DNA of 64,000 bases from Bradyrhizobium yuanmingense (GCF_900094575.1 NZ_FMAE01000007.1:1-64000); one strand, 5' to 3'; numbered from the stretch's first letter, positions 16,794 through 25,597 are shown. Translations and numbers: made by a program. The notes: generated by a model from the letters alone, not told the origin.

Positions 16794-16858
16794 TATGGTT
16801 AGCAAAGGGTTAACGGAGGGGTGGGAGGAGCTCAGACCGGGATGTTTCGGGGGCGGGT

Positions 16859-16964
16859 TGTCATTCCGGGGCGATGCGGAGCATCGAGCCCGGAATCCAT
16901 CGGGCCGCAGGTATGGTGGTGAAATGGATTCCGGGCTCGCGCCAAGAGGGCGCCCCGGAATGAC
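16859..16964. repeat. Intergenic long palindrome, family A (copy 2)
   Basis: It shares the outer arms TGTCATTCCGGGG/CCCCGGAATGAC and the inner pair GAGCCCGGAATCCAT/ATGGATTCCGGGCTC with the copy at 4192-4339, but has a different central loop. It lies between the flhA promoter region and the 3' end of the copper gene set. Confidence 0.85.
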
Positions 16965-16981
16965 GGGCAGGCGAGGCTGCC

Positions 16982-17284
16982 CTACTTCGCCTTCTGCATC
17001 TTGGTCACCGTGTAGCCCGACGACCCTTCCTCGGCCTCGAAGGTGATCTTGTCGCCGACCTTCACCTGCTTGAGCATGGCGGGATCCTTGACCCGATAGA
17101 CCATGGTCATGGGGTCCTCCATGCCGAGGCTCTTCGCCGGTCCGTGCTTGAGCGTGATCTTGCCGGCGCCTTCGTCGATCTTCTTCACCTCGCCGCTGAT
17201 CGCCGCGCCTTCGGCGGCGAGGGTTGCAGTCGCAAGGCCGACGGTCAGCGCCAGCGCCGAAGCGATACGGATAATGCGGTTCAT
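16982..17284 (-). CDS. CusF-like periplasmic copper-binding protein
   Basis: This 100-residue protein has a cleavable signal peptide (residues 1-24, ending TLAAEG) and a small beta-barrel domain with His47, Met55, Met59 and Met61 in place of the CusF copper ligands. CusF-type proteins hand Cu(I) to efflux pumps in the periplasm. The start at 17284 has AAAGGAGA upstream; the longer frame overlaps the cupredoxin gene. It is the last gene of the leftward copper set. The usual CusF tryptophan is not seen, so copper affinity may differ. Confidence 0.85.
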   Translation of the reverse strand: MNRIIRIASALALTVGLATATLAAEGAAISGEVKKIDEGAGKITLKHGPAKSLGMEDPMTMVYRVKDPAMLKQVKVGDKITFEAEEGSSGYTVTKMQKAK

Positions 17285-17301
17285 GTGGATCTCCTTTCGC
17301 G

Positions 17302-17757
17302 TTACTTCACGGTGACCTGGCCGACCATGCCGTACTCGCGATGGTCGGGAATGAGGCACGAATATTCGAAGGTGCCGCGTTTGCTGAACTTCCAGAGGAT
17401 CTCGGTCGTCTTCTTTGGGGCAAGCCGCGCCGCATTCGGCTCGTCGTGCTCCATGTGCGGATGCTTCTTCATCTGATCCGCATGCGCGAGGTTCTCCTTG
17501 GTCGTGGCCAGCAGGAATTCGTGGTCCTCCTTGCCGACATTGCGCAGCACGAAGCGGATCTGCTCGCCGCGCTTGACCTCGATTTTCGCGGGCGTGTAGT
17601 CCATCTCGTTCATCAGGATTTCGATAGTGCGCGCGGGCTTCCTGGGATCGCCGGGCTCGCCGGCCGAATAGTTTCCGTGCCCGTGCTTGTCGTGAGCGAA
17701 GGCCGGCGCGGCCGAAAGTGCAGCCAGCGCGAGGGCGAGCTTGAGCGTGATCTTCAT
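17302..17757 (-). CDS. Periplasmic plastocyanin-like cupredoxin
   Basis: This 151-residue protein has a signal peptide (residues 1-21) and a His-rich start of the mature part (HDKHGHGN). The cupredoxin domain offers a full type 1 copper site: His79 (in KEDHEF), Cys134, His139 and Met144 (in EYSCLIPDHREYGM). An extra Met/His stretch (about residues 94-104) could bind further copper. I chose the ATG at 17757 (GGAG upstream) over 17781. It follows the multicopper oxidase by 32 bp and may carry electrons or copper for it. Confidence 0.88.
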   Translation of the reverse strand: MKITLKLALALAALSAAPAFAHDKHGHGNYSAGEPGDPRKPARTIEILMNEMDYTPAKIEVKRGEQIRFVLRNVGKEDHEFLLATTKENLAHADQMKKHPHMEHDEPNAARLAPKKTTEILWKFSKRGTFEYSCLIPDHREYGMVGQVTVK

Positions 17758-17789
17758 CGTAGTCTCCGGTTGGTGGTTCATCGAAACGC

Positions 17790-19124
17790 TCACATCTTGT
17801 GCTTCATCGGCGGACTGCCGGATTTCTGCCGCGCCGGCTCGGGGGCGGGTGCGGCGACTTCGTAGGCGACGGTGCCTGGCGGGAATTTGTACGGACCGGG
17901 ATCGCGGTAATCGTCGCGTGCGAGGTCTTCGCGGATCTTCATCACGGTGAACATGCCGCCCATTTCGATCGGCCCGAACTGGCCGGTGCCCGTCATCATC
18001 GGCAGCGTGTTGTCGGGCGCGGGCATCTCCATGTTGCCCATCGCCATGCCGGTCGAGCCCATGGCCATGCCGTCCGGCGCCAGCTTGCCGACGGCCTTGG
18101 CGAGATCCTTGCGCGACACGCCGATCAGGTTGCGCACGTCGTGTCCCATCGAATTCATGGTGTGGTGCGACTTGTGGCAATGGAACGCCCAGTCGCCGGG
18201 ATTGTCGGCGAGCACGTCAAACACCCTGATGGCGCCGACCGGAACGTCGGTGGTCGTCTCCGGGATCTGCGCGCTTTCCTGAATCCAGCCGCCATCGGTG
18301 CAGGTCACCGCGAAGCTGTGGCCATGCAAATGAATCGGATGGTTGGTCATGCTGAGATTGCCGATGCGCACGCGCACCTTGTCGCCGAGCCTGACCGGCA
18401 GCGGATCGATTCCGGGAAAGACCCGCGCGTTCCAGGTCCACATGTTGAAGTCCGTCATCTCGTTGACGTGCGGCAGATAGGTGCCGGGGTCGACGCGATA
18501 GGTGCTCATCACGAACACGAAGTCGCGGTCGACGGCGCGGAAACTCGGGTCGCGCGGGTGCACGATGAACATGCCCATCATGCCCATCGCCATCTGCACC
18601 ATCTCGTCGGAATGCGGGTGGTACATGAAGGTTCCGCTCTTCTTCATCTCGAATTCGTAGACGAAGGTCTTGCCCGGTTCGATGTGCGGCTGGTTCAATC
18701 CGCCGACGCCGTCCATGCCGCTCGGGATGATCATGCCGTGCCAGTGCACCGTGGTGTATTCGGGTAAGCGGTTGGTGACGAAGATGCGCACCTTGTCGCC
18801 CTCGACGGCCTCGATGGTCGGGCCCGGCGATTGCCCGTTGTAGCCCCACAAATTCACCTTCATTCCTTCCGCGAACTCGCGCACCACCGGCTCGGCGACG
18901 AGATGGAATTCCTTCCAGTCGCCGTTCATGCGGAACGGCAGCGACCAGCCGTTCAGCGTGACCACGGGTCGATAATCCGGGCCGCTGCTCGGATGCAGCG
19001 GCGGCTGCATCACCACCTTGTCCATGGTGGGTGCTTCCGGAATCGACGCGGCCTGGACGCGGCCTTGAATAGCGGATGCGCCGACAAGCGCGGCGGTGCC
19101 TAAAAATCCTCGGCGGGAAAACAT
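17790..19124 (-). CDS. Multicopper oxidase (CopA/CueO-like), Tat-exported
   Basis: This 444-residue protein begins with a twin-arginine signal (SRRGFLG) and has the four copper motifs: HWHG (His127, His129), HPHS (His169, His171), NHPIHLHGHSF, and FHCHKSHH followed by Met. Such oxidases convert Cu(I) to the less toxic Cu(II) in the periplasm. Near the C-terminus is a Met/Gly-rich region (MAMGSTGMAMGNMEM), as in copper-resistance oxidases, likely for loose copper binding. The open frame reaches further upstream, but the Tat signal marks the start. It lies between the TolC-like gene (13 bp) and the cupredoxin gene. Confidence 0.93.
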   Translation of the reverse strand: MFSRRGFLGTAALVGASAIQGRVQAASIPEAPTMDKVVMQPPLHPSSGPDYRPVVTLNGWSLPFRMNGDWKEFHLVAEPVVREFAEGMKVNLWGYNGQSPGPTIEAVEGDKVRIFVTNRLPEYTTVHWHGMIIPSGMDGVGGLNQPHIEPGKTFVYEFEMKKSGTFMYHPHSDEMVQMAMGMMGMFIVHPRDPSFRAVDRDFVFVMSTYRVDPGTYLPHVNEMTDFNMWTWNARVFPGIDPLPVRLGDKVRVRIGNLSMTNHPIHLHGHSFAVTCTDGGWIQESAQIPETTTDVPVGAIRVFDVLADNPGDWAFHCHKSHHTMNSMGHDVRNLIGVSRKDLAKAVGKLAPDGMAMGSTGMAMGNMEMPAPDNTLPMMTGTGQFGPIEMGGMFTVMKIREDLARDDYRDPGPYKFPPGTVAYEVAAPAPEPARQKSGSPPMKHKM

Positions 19125-19137
19125 CTTGGCCTCCGTC

Positions 19138-20565
19138 TCAGTGGCCGCCGCCTTCGGCAGGAGCTGCCGCGGCAACGGTGGTTGGATTGTCGCCAACGGC
19201 GGCGGGCAGACCGCCGCCGTTGACAGCGGTCTGCAGATCGGCCTGGGCGAGGAAGAATCTCTGCCTGGCGTCGATCGCGCCGCGCAGCGCCGCGAGGCGC
19301 TGCCGCGCTTCGGTGAGCAGCGCGAAGATGTCGACCTGCATGCTGGAGAAGCGCAGCTGCATCTCCTCGGTGATGATCTTGCGCAACGGGATGATCTCGC
19401 GCTGGTAATGGCCGGCGATGTCGTAGGTGGAGCGGTAGACGCGATAGGCGTCGCGCGCCTCGGACCGCACATTGACGGCCCGCTCGGTCAGGCGGTTGAA
19501 GGCGAGGTTGTAGGTCTCGGCGGCTTGGCGCACGCGCACCTCGCCGCCGTCGAAAATCGGAATCTGGAACTGCAGGTCGAAGCCGCGCTCGCGGAACGGC
19601 GGCCCTTCCGGATCCTGGGTGCGACGGGAGATGCCGGCGAGATCGAGCAGCGTCACGAAGCGCGTCGCCTCGGTGAGGTTCAGCGCCTTCGCCAGCGCGG
19701 CCAGCTCCAGCCGCGCGATCTGCAGGTCGATCCGATGCGCCACCGCGTCGGCTTCGATCGTGGGGAGCGCCAGCGGCCGGCGCGGCAGCGGCGGCAGTTG
19801 ATCGGGCAGGCGGAAGTCGAGACCGTCGTCCCAGAGCCCCATCAGGCGCGCCAGCCTTTCGCGCGCGCTTCCCGCCATCTGCCGCGCGGTGGCGAGGTCT
19901 GCGGTGGTCTCGGCATAGAACACCTGCTCGCGCGCTTGGTCGAGCTTGTTGAGCGAGCCGGTCTCGCCGAGCTTGAGCGCGAGCTGTGCGGTCGATTCCG
20001 CCGTCGCCTTTGCGTCGGTCAGCAGCCCCACCATCTCGTTGGCGGCAACCGCACGGACATAGGCGCGGCGAACGTCCGAGGCGAGCCGCAGCGTCGCCAG
20101 CGCGGCGCGCAGCTGCGCACCGCGGAAGCGTTCGCGGGCGATCTCGGAACGGAACGGCAGGGTGGCGAGCGCGAGGATATCGCCGACCACCTGACGCTCG
20201 ATCTCGCTGGCGCCATTGCCCGTGATGCGAGAGACCGCGAACACCGGATTGGCCGGCAGGCTCTGCTCGACCAGCTCGGTCTCCGCCAGCGCCAGCTCGT
20301 TGTAGGCGGCCTGCAGTCCCTTGTTGTTGAGCAGCGCGATCTGCACGGCGGCGTCGACGCTGAGCGTGCGCGAGAGCAGCTGGCGGACACGGGCGTCGAC
20401 CGCGGCGGCGCCTTCGGCCGAGCGCACGAAGGCGACGTCCTTGTTGATGGTCCGGCTCGTCAGATCCGAGACGTCGGTCATGCCGCCGTCGGGCGAGAAC
20501 GCGGCGCAGCCGGACATGCTGAGCGCGGCGATGACGAGCAGGCCTCGCGCAAGGTGGGGTGTCAT
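19138..20565 (-). CDS. TolC-family outer-membrane efflux lipoprotein
   Basis: This 475-residue protein has a lipoprotein signal (lipobox SMSGC, Cys20) and the long alpha-helical repeats of TolC-type channels (LNNKGLQAAYNELALAETELV and its second-half counterpart). It should form an outer-membrane exit duct. No CusA/CusB pump genes lie beside it in this window, which is unusual; a partner encoded elsewhere, or another role in the oxidase set, must be assumed. It ends in a short Ala/Gly/His tail (APAEGGGH). Confidence 0.88.
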   Translation of the reverse strand: MTPHLARGLLVIAALSMSGCAAFSPDGGMTDVSDLTSRTINKDVAFVRSAEGAAAVDARVRQLLSRTLSVDAAVQIALLNNKGLQAAYNELALAETELVEQSLPANPVFAVSRITGNGASEIERQVVGDILALATLPFRSEIARERFRGAQLRAALATLRLASDVRRAYVRAVAANEMVGLLTDAKATAESTAQLALKLGETGSLNKLDQAREQVFYAETTADLATARQMAGSARERLARLMGLWDDGLDFRLPDQLPPLPRRPLALPTIEADAVAHRIDLQIARLELAALAKALNLTEATRFVTLLDLAGISRRTQDPEGPPFRERGFDLQFQIPIFDGGEVRVRQAAETYNLAFNRLTERAVNVRSEARDAYRVYRSTYDIAGHYQREIIPLRKIITEEMQLRFSSMQVDIFALLTEARQRLAALRGAIDARQRFFLAQADLQTAVNGGGLPAAVGDNPTTVAAAAPAEGGGH

Positions 20566-20574
20566 GGCGCGCTC

Positions 20575-20850
20575 CTACCGCTCTTGCTTCGGCTGCGGCG
20601 TCACCGCCTCGTTGCGGCCACGCCATGGTGCCGGCGTCGCAGGCCGCAGGCTGGTATAGGGCGCGATGGTCGAGCGATAGCCGATTGGGGCCACCTTCGC
20701 CGCGGGATCGGCGGGATCCGCGCTGGCCATGTGCGTTGTTGCCGGCATGCAGCCGGACAGGGCACCCAAGGCCAGCAGCAGCCAAATGAAACGTGAGTGT
20801 CGATCACCCACCGCAGATGCGGCAGATTTCGCCCCGGAAAGCGCAACCAT
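20575..20850 (-). CDS. Small lipoprotein in the copper gene set
   Basis: This 91-residue protein has a hydrophobic stretch and lipobox (LGALSGC, Cys34), then a Pro/Ala-rich, probably unfolded tail ending in PKQER. I know no function. It lies 9 bp upstream of the TolC-like gene in the same direction, so it is probably co-transcribed, and it might be an accessory of the efflux duct. The start is uncertain: other in-frame starts are few, and AGGAATT lies a little upstream of this ATG. Confidence 0.65.
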   Translation of the reverse strand: MVALSGAKSAASAVGDRHSRFIWLLLALGALSGCMPATTHMASADPADPAAKVAPIGYRSTIAPYTSLRPATPAPWRGRNEAVTPQPKQER

Positions 20851-20925
20851 GTCTTAATTCCTGATCTGGAGACCACAGGTTCGCGCGCGCAAAGCGCGCA
20901 TCGAAACCGACGCCGTCATGTCAGA

Positions 20926-21372
20926 TCAGGCGATGGGGGGACGGTAGTGCTGGGGCGGCGCCGCGCTGTGCAGGCTGGGCACGATCTCGGGCGCACAGGT
21001 CGACATCGGCCGGAGCGGCGTGGCGAGGCTGGGCAGATCGGCCGGCAGCGCGCTGACGCACATCATCGCACAGCAGGGGCCCACAGTTCGCTTGCCGTCG
21101 TGATGATTCGGAGCAGGTGCGTCCTTCGCAGCGGTCTGCGAAGGCGTTCCCGCGTGCTCGTGCGGAACATCGCCAGGGTTCGCAGCCATATCATGGCTCG
21201 CAGCCATATGGTGATGCGCCGGAACGAGGTCAGCCAGGGCATCGTCGCCGAGGCAGGGCGCAGCACTGCCCCAGGCGAGGCTTGCGGCCGGCGCGAGCAC
21301 GCAGAACAGATAGGCGAGGGCGATGATCCGCCCCACCCTGATCCGCATCGATCGCGTCAATCGCATCAACAT
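20926..21372 (-). CDS. DUF2946-like Cys/His-rich exported protein
   Basis: This protein of 148 residues has a hydrophobic N-terminal segment (RIIALAYLFCVLAPAASLAWG) acting as signal or anchor. His and Met follow (AHHHMAASHDMAA), then a CCAMMCVSALP motif like that of DUF2946 proteins, which often sit in copper loci. I infer metal binding at the periplasmic side. I start at the ATG at 21372, with GGCGGA and GAGGAG upstream; the frame stays open further. It is first of the leftward copper set and divergent from the MFS gene. Confidence 0.68.
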   Translation of the reverse strand: MLMRLTRSMRIRVGRIIALAYLFCVLAPAASLAWGSAAPCLGDDALADLVPAHHHMAASHDMAANPGDVPHEHAGTPSQTAAKDAPAPNHHDGKRTVGPCCAMMCVSALPADLPSLATPLRPMSTCAPEIVPSLHSAAPPQHYRPPIA

Positions 21373-21473
21373 TCCGCCGATAGGCTCCTCGCGCGGCAAT
21401 GTTGCACACGCTTGTTGCAAACTAATGGCAAAAGACGCATTCGCCAAGAGCTTATTACCGCAGCGCACCGCGC

Positions 21474-22787
21474 ATGCCCAATATCGCAGCAAGATGGTTG
21501 ACCATGCGGCGGTCCGCGAACATGGTCCTGCCCGTGCACGCGCCAAATCATCCAGGGCAAACACCTGACGCCTTCACCCCTGACTCCCGTCAGGCCTGGG
21601 TGCGGCTCGTCATTGCCCTCGTGATCGGCTCGATCGGCGCCGTCGGCATGTGGGCAGTCGTGGTCGTGATTCCGATCGTGCAGGCCGAGTTCGCTGCCAC
21701 GCGCGGCGCGGTGTCGCTGGCTTTCACCCTCATGATGTTCGGCTTCGGGCTCGGCGGCGTGATCGCCGGCAAGATCACCGACCGGTTCGGCATCGTTCCG
21801 GCGATGGCGATCAGCATCGCCTTTCTCGGCGTCGCCAATGTGCTCGCGGGCCTGTCCGGCCAGCTGTGGCAGTTCGTGGCGGCTTATTTCTTCATCGGGC
21901 TCGGCACCTCCGCGACCTTCGCGCCGCTGATGGCCGAAGCTTCGCACTGGTTCGAGCGCTATCGCGGTCTTGCCGTGACCATCGTCGCCAGCGGCAATTA
22001 TGTCGCCGGCGCGATGTGGCCGCCGATCGTGAGCTGGGGCACGCAGGAGATCGGGTGGCGCTACACCCATATCGGCATCGGCATCGTCTGCGCCGGCCTG
22101 ATGACGGTGCTGGTGCTGATCCTGCGCGCGCAGATGGGGCGCGACACGGTCCACGATCATGCCAACGCGCCGCCGCCGCGGGTCGATCTCAGGCTGTCGA
22201 CGAATACGCTGACCGTGCTGCTCTCGATCGCCAGCATCTCCTGCTGCGTGGCGATGGCGATGCCGCAGGTGCACATCGTCGCCTATTGCGGCGATCTCGG
22301 TTATGGCGTCGCGCGCGGCGCCGAGATGCTGTCCTTGATGATGGGCTGCGGCATCGTCAGCCGGATCGGCTCGGGCTACCTCGCCGACAAGATCGGCGGC
22401 ATCTACACGCTGCTGGTGGGATCGTTGGCGCAGGGCTTTGCGCTGGTGTTCTATCTGTTTTTCGACAGCCTGACCTCGCTTTATCTGATCTCCGCGATGT
22501 TCGGCCTGTTCCAGGGCGGCATCGTGCCGAGCTACGCCATCATCGTGCGCGAGGCGATGCCGGCGAGCGAGGCCGCGACCCGCGTCGGTATCGTGATCTT
22601 TGCGTCCGTGTTCGGCATGTCCTTCGGCGGCTGGGTGTCCGGCGTCATCTTCGATGCCACCGGCTCGTACGCGGCGGCATTTGCCAACGGCGTGGCATGG
22701 AACGCGCTGAACATCGGCATCGTCGTGCTGCTCTTGATCCGCGCGCGGACGGGCTCGGTCAAGACCGGCCCGGGCTTTGCCACCTAA
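21474..22787 (+). CDS. Major facilitator superfamily transporter
   Basis: This 437-residue protein shows twelve hydrophobic helices with the MFS motif between helices 2 and 3 (GKITDRFGIVPAM) and its second-half counterpart (GYLADKIGGIYTLL). It resembles monocarboxylate or oxalate/formate-type members (WFERYRGLAVTIVASGNYVAGAMWPP). The substrate is unknown. The start could also be 21504 or 21522, since none has a strong ribosome site; 21522 would leave a shorter leader before the first helix. The stop codon overlaps the convergent DUF4864-like gene by four bases. Confidence 0.88.
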   Translation: MPNIAARWLTMRRSANMVLPVHAPNHPGQTPDAFTPDSRQAWVRLVIALVIGSIGAVGMWAVVVVIPIVQAEFAATRGAVSLAFTLMMFGFGLGGVIAGKITDRFGIVPAMAISIAFLGVANVLAGLSGQLWQFVAAYFFIGLGTSATFAPLMAEASHWFERYRGLAVTIVASGNYVAGAMWPPIVSWGTQEIGWRYTHIGIGIVCAGLMTVLVLILRAQMGRDTVHDHANAPPPRVDLRLSTNTLTVLLSIASISCCVAMAMPQVHIVAYCGDLGYGVARGAEMLSLMMGCGIVSRIGSGYLADKIGGIYTLLVGSLAQGFALVFYLFFDSLTSLYLISAMFGLFQGGIVPSYAIIVREAMPASEAATRVGIVIFASVFGMSFGGWVSGVIFDATGSYAAAFANGVAWNALNIGIVVLLLIRARTGSVKTGPGFAT

Positions 22788-23191
22788 ACGGCCTGTCCCG
22801 CCTTCAGCAGCGAGCAGCCGGTGATCTTGTAGCTGCCGTCGCCCTGCTGCTCGAGCGTGTAGAGCGCCTCCCAGGCCTCGCCATTGGCATCGACGATATG
22901 AACGCGCTGGGCGATCCAGCCGCCATCGCTCTTGCTCTCGCCAAATTCGAAACTCTTGTGGCGATAGACCGGCGCGTAGCCGTTCTGCACCATGGACATG
23001 AAGATGTCGGGTGCGGGAAAGATCTCCTTGATCGCCGGCGCCGCATAGGAATAGGCCGCCGTCGCATCGTCGCGAACGAAGGCCTGCTCCTGGGCGCGGA
23101 TGACGCTCTGGGCCGCCGCGACATCGCCGGCAAACGCCGAAACGTGATGACAGGCAACAATGAGAGCGACCAGCAAGGCTGCGATGCGCAT
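22784..23191 (-). CDS. DUF4864-like exported protein
   Basis: This 135-residue protein has a signal peptide (residues 1-22, ending SAFAGD) and a domain starting AQSVIRAQEQAFVRDDATAAYSYAAP, as in DUF4864 and related NTF2-like folds. It probably acts in the periplasm; the function is unknown. The start at 23191 gives a proper signal peptide, while the open frame runs to 23269. It is convergent with the MFS gene and overlaps its end. Confidence 0.78.
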   Translation of the reverse strand: MRIAALLVALIVACHHVSAFAGDVAAAQSVIRAQEQAFVRDDATAAYSYAAPAIKEIFPAPDIFMSMVQNGYAPVYRHKSFEFGESKSDGGWIAQRVHIVDANGEAWEALYTLEQQGDGSYKITGCSLLKAGQAV

Positions 23192-23413
23192 GACAGGCTC
23201 CGCGTTGAGTATCCCGGCGGAGGCGATGCTAGCACATCTGCGGCGCCAGGGCGTGCACTCAGAAATCACGCGCTGGGTTTGAACGCTCCAGATGCCGACT
23301 CATCCGGGACAGCGGCGCAACAGCAGGCAGCTGCGACATGTTCTCCTAAGGCAGGAACGGCTCCGCGATGGCCGAGTTAAGCCGGCAAAACCACCTTACC
23401 AAGGAGCAAAGTC

Positions 23414-23791
23414 ATGGCCCGTGCAACAGCACATCCGGATCATCACTGCATCTCAAGCGAGGACATTGAGGGAACCGAGGTTTATGGAGCAGATGGGACG
23501 AATATCGGCGAGATTGATCACCTCATCATCGACAAGGTGTCAGGCCGCGTGGCTTATGCGGTCATGAGCTTTGGTGGATTTGTGGGCTTGGGTCACAGCC
23601 ACTACCCGATTCCCTGGGGCGCTCTGAAATATGACACGTCGCTTGACGGTTTCCGAACCAATATCACCGAGCAACAACTGAGGGATGCGCCTGAGTTCAG
23701 CGATGACTCCTGGGAAGATCGAGACTGGGAAACGCGAACTCACCGGTATTATGGAACGCCAACCTACTGGGAAGGGCGAGGTGGCCTATAA
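23414..23791 (+). CDS. PRC-barrel domain protein
   Basis: This 125-residue cytoplasmic protein has a PRC-barrel domain (about residues 14-85), with DIEGTEVYGADGTNIGEIDHLIIDK as the first half (abbreviated) and VMSFGGFVGLGHSHYPIPW as the second, and an acidic, aromatic C-terminus. Such stand-alone proteins are common in Bradyrhizobium and are often stress-linked; no activity can be given. The start follows a clear AGGAG. Its base composition is a little lower in GC than its neighbours. Confidence 0.88.
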   Translation: MARATAHPDHHCISSEDIEGTEVYGADGTNIGEIDHLIIDKVSGRVAYAVMSFGGFVGLGHSHYPIPWGALKYDTSLDGFRTNITEQQLRDAPEFSDDSWEDRDWETRTHRYYGTPTYWEGRGGL

Positions 23792-23985
23792 CGCCAGCGG
23801 CGCGTCAGGACAGCTGAACTGACGGCGGCACAAACATCAGAGGTCGTGCAAGTCGCCGATCGGCCAGAAGCTGATTCCTGCGTCGCGTTGAAATGGCGCT
23901 ACCCTGTTTAGTGCCGATGGCGAGATCATACTGCGCCATAGTTGGCGTTTTGATCGACGGGATGTTCGAAAGCACGGGCCGAGAG

Positions 23986-24201
23986 CTACGGTATCAGCTC
24001 TCTCAAAATGTGATCGCGGTGCGCGAGGTGCCGCGCCAGTGTCAGCCGAAATGTTTCGCCGATAGCGCGAGCCAAGCTCGTGTCGTGCCCCGAAAGCTCA
24101 AGGTCCGCAATTCGAACCTCCTGCTCGGAAAGGTGTCGGTCGGCCAGTGAAATGTGCTCTTCGGCTTCCGCCAGATGGCGAAGCGCCATGGCGCGATCCA
24201 T
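23986..24201 (-). CDS. Small helical protein of unknown function
   Basis: This 71-residue protein starts MDRAMALRHLAEAEEHISLADRH and is predicted wholly helical, rich in His, Arg and acidic residues. A GGGAGCG ribosome site lies before the ATG. I recognise no function; its heptad-like pattern suggests dimerisation. It is the most downstream of three small leftward ORFs between 23986 and 24842 that share charged, helical character. Confidence 0.62.
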   Translation of the reverse strand: MDRAMALRHLAEAEEHISLADRHLSEQEVRIADLELSGHDTSLARAIGETFRLTLARHLAHRDHILRELIP

Positions 24202-24260
24202 TTGTCGCTCCCATGCATAGATGCAGGCGGGAGCACGATTGGTCTCTCAGCCACCGACGC

Positions 24261-24575
24261 CTACGGCACGGCCTTGGCCGGTGATGACAGGCAAGTTATC
24301 TCAGCAAACTCGGCGCAGCAATCCTTTGAAGTTGCTCTAATCAGAGCGGTTACGGATCTGCGACAGGTCGGTTCGCGCTCCAGCAAGTCCTGCTGCACGG
24401 CCATGGCTCGCCATTGCCGGGCGGCTTCGCGCAGGCTATGGGCCACCACGTTGTCGCGCGTTAGATCAGCAAGCTTTTCGCGTCCATCGGCTCGCTCTAG
24501 CATCTGGTCTGGCCAGCATTGTCTAATCCGGTTTTCCGATGAGGCCGATATGCCTGCCACGGCCCGGAAGTGCAT
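24261..24575 (-). CDS. Possible small protein (104 residues), uncertain
   Basis: The central segment (ERADGREKLADLTRDNVVAHSLREAARQWRAMA, abbreviated) looks like a genuine helical protein, but the N-terminus and the C-terminal tail (Cys-rich, TCLSSPAKAVP) are less convincing, and no ribosome site precedes the ATG. A later ATG at 24503 would start directly at the helical part. I keep it as possible because both neighbours in the same direction are similar small genes. Confidence 0.4.
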   Translation of the reverse strand: MHFRAVAGISASSENRIRQCWPDQMLERADGREKLADLTRDNVVAHSLREAARQWRAMAVQQDLLEREPTCRRSVTALIRATSKDCCAEFAEITCLSSPAKAVP

Positions 24576-24596
24576 TCAGGTGTGTTAATGAAGCCT

Positions 24597-24842
24597 TTAC
24601 GTTCTTGGAAACGGCTCGCGGCTTGAACGCTGCGCCACCCTGGTCAACTTTGTTTCGTCCTCATTCGGAAACGGCTCTTGAGTCTTACGGCCTAGAAACG
24701 TATCCGGCTTTGGACAGCGTTGAAGCACCTCGGTCGCCTCCGCCACGACCTCGCGGGCACGTTGAAGCGCCAGACGATCCTGTCTGAGCGAATTGGTGAG
24801 CCGGGGCAAATTGAGAACTGGCGCCATGCCTGAACCTGCCAT
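24597..24842 (-). CDS. Small hypothetical protein (81 residues)
   Basis: A helix (LRQDRLALQRAREVVAEATEVL) is followed by a short motif (PKPDTFLGRKTQEPFPNEDE) of a kind I associate with tiny rhizobial proteins. The ribosome site is weak, and an internal ATG five codons later is an alternative. The function is unknown. The repeated EPFP near the C-terminus is notable. Confidence 0.5.
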   Translation of the reverse strand: MAGSGMAPVLNLPRLTNSLRQDRLALQRAREVVAEATEVLQRCPKPDTFLGRKTQEPFPNEDETKLTRVAQRSSREPFPRT

Positions 24843-24955
24843 GTCGCAAGTCGAAGCGATGTATCAAATGATCCTTTGAATCGGATTAGGTGACAACAGT
24901 TCCATGTTTAGCGAAGTCCGCTCGGGGTCAGCGGCTCCCATCGGCAAGCTCCAGC

Positions 24956-25597
24956 CTAGCGCTTTCGCTTCGTCGCAGGCTTTGTCGTCATCGACGAGCG
25001 GGCCTTGCTGGGAGGCCGCACGCGCAAGCCGTCGACGAACACGTCGAGCAGACGCAGCGCCGTCGCCTGCCAACCGGGCTGGTCGTGCACGTAGCACATG
25101 CCGAAGAAGGCGCGCAGCAGATCCTCCGGGTTGATGTCGGCGCGCATCTCGCCGGCTGCGATGGCGCGGTCCAGCAGCGAGCCGATCGCCTTGGTCAGAC
25201 GCTCGAAGGAGAAAGCATGCAGCTCCGACCCGCTCTGCACCGCGAGCGCGAGCGCTGCCATCATCCCCTTCTTGGTCGCAACAAACTCGACCCCTGATCG
25301 CAGCCAGCGCCGCAGCGCCTCGACCGGATCCTTGGCATTCTTCAATTGCTCGGCCAGCTCGCTGAGCTGCTCGACCTCGCGGCGGTACACCGCCTCGAAC
25401 AAGGCCTCGCGCGTCGGGAAATGCCGATACAGCGTGCCGATGCCGACCCCGGCGCGCTTGGCCACCGCTTCCAGGCTCGCCTCCGAACCGCCCGCGCTGA
25501 ACACCAGCTTTGCCGCTTCGAGCACGCGCTCGCGATTGCGCACGGCATCGGCGCGGGGTTTGCGGGTCTGGTCGGTGTGGTCGTCCATGGCGCGCAA
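24956..25597 (-). CDS. TetR-family repressor
   Basis: This 213-residue protein has an N-terminal TetR helix-turn-helix (about residues 22-68, LEAVAKRAGVGIGTLYRHFPTREAL abbreviated) and a C-terminal ligand domain like the TetR_C_33 group, ending in a Lys/Arg-rich tail. It is divergent from the molybdenum hydroxylase genes and probably represses them until an aldehyde or related compound binds. An alternative start lies three codons downstream. Two symmetric sites lie in the shared 244-bp promoter gap. Confidence 0.9.
   Translation of the reverse strand: MRAMDDHTDQTRKPRADAVRNRERVLEAAKLVFSAGGSEASLEAVAKRAGVGIGTLYRHFPTREALFEAVYRREVEQLSELAEQLKNAKDPVEALRRWLRSGVEFVATKKGMMAALALAVQSGSELHAFSFERLTKAIGSLLDRAIAAGEMRADINPEDLLRAFFGMCYVHDQPGWQATALRLLDVFVDGLRVRPPSKARSSMTTKPATKRKR

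Noticed and set aside
14841..16802. 653-codon open frame antisense to flhA
   Set aside because: Composition is dominated by Arg, Asp, Gly, His and Gln, typical of a shadow frame; flhA on the other strand is certain.
17302..18180. Long N-terminal extension of the cupredoxin frame
   Set aside because: The extra residues overlap the multicopper oxidase gene and lack its conservation; a proper signal peptide starts at 17757.
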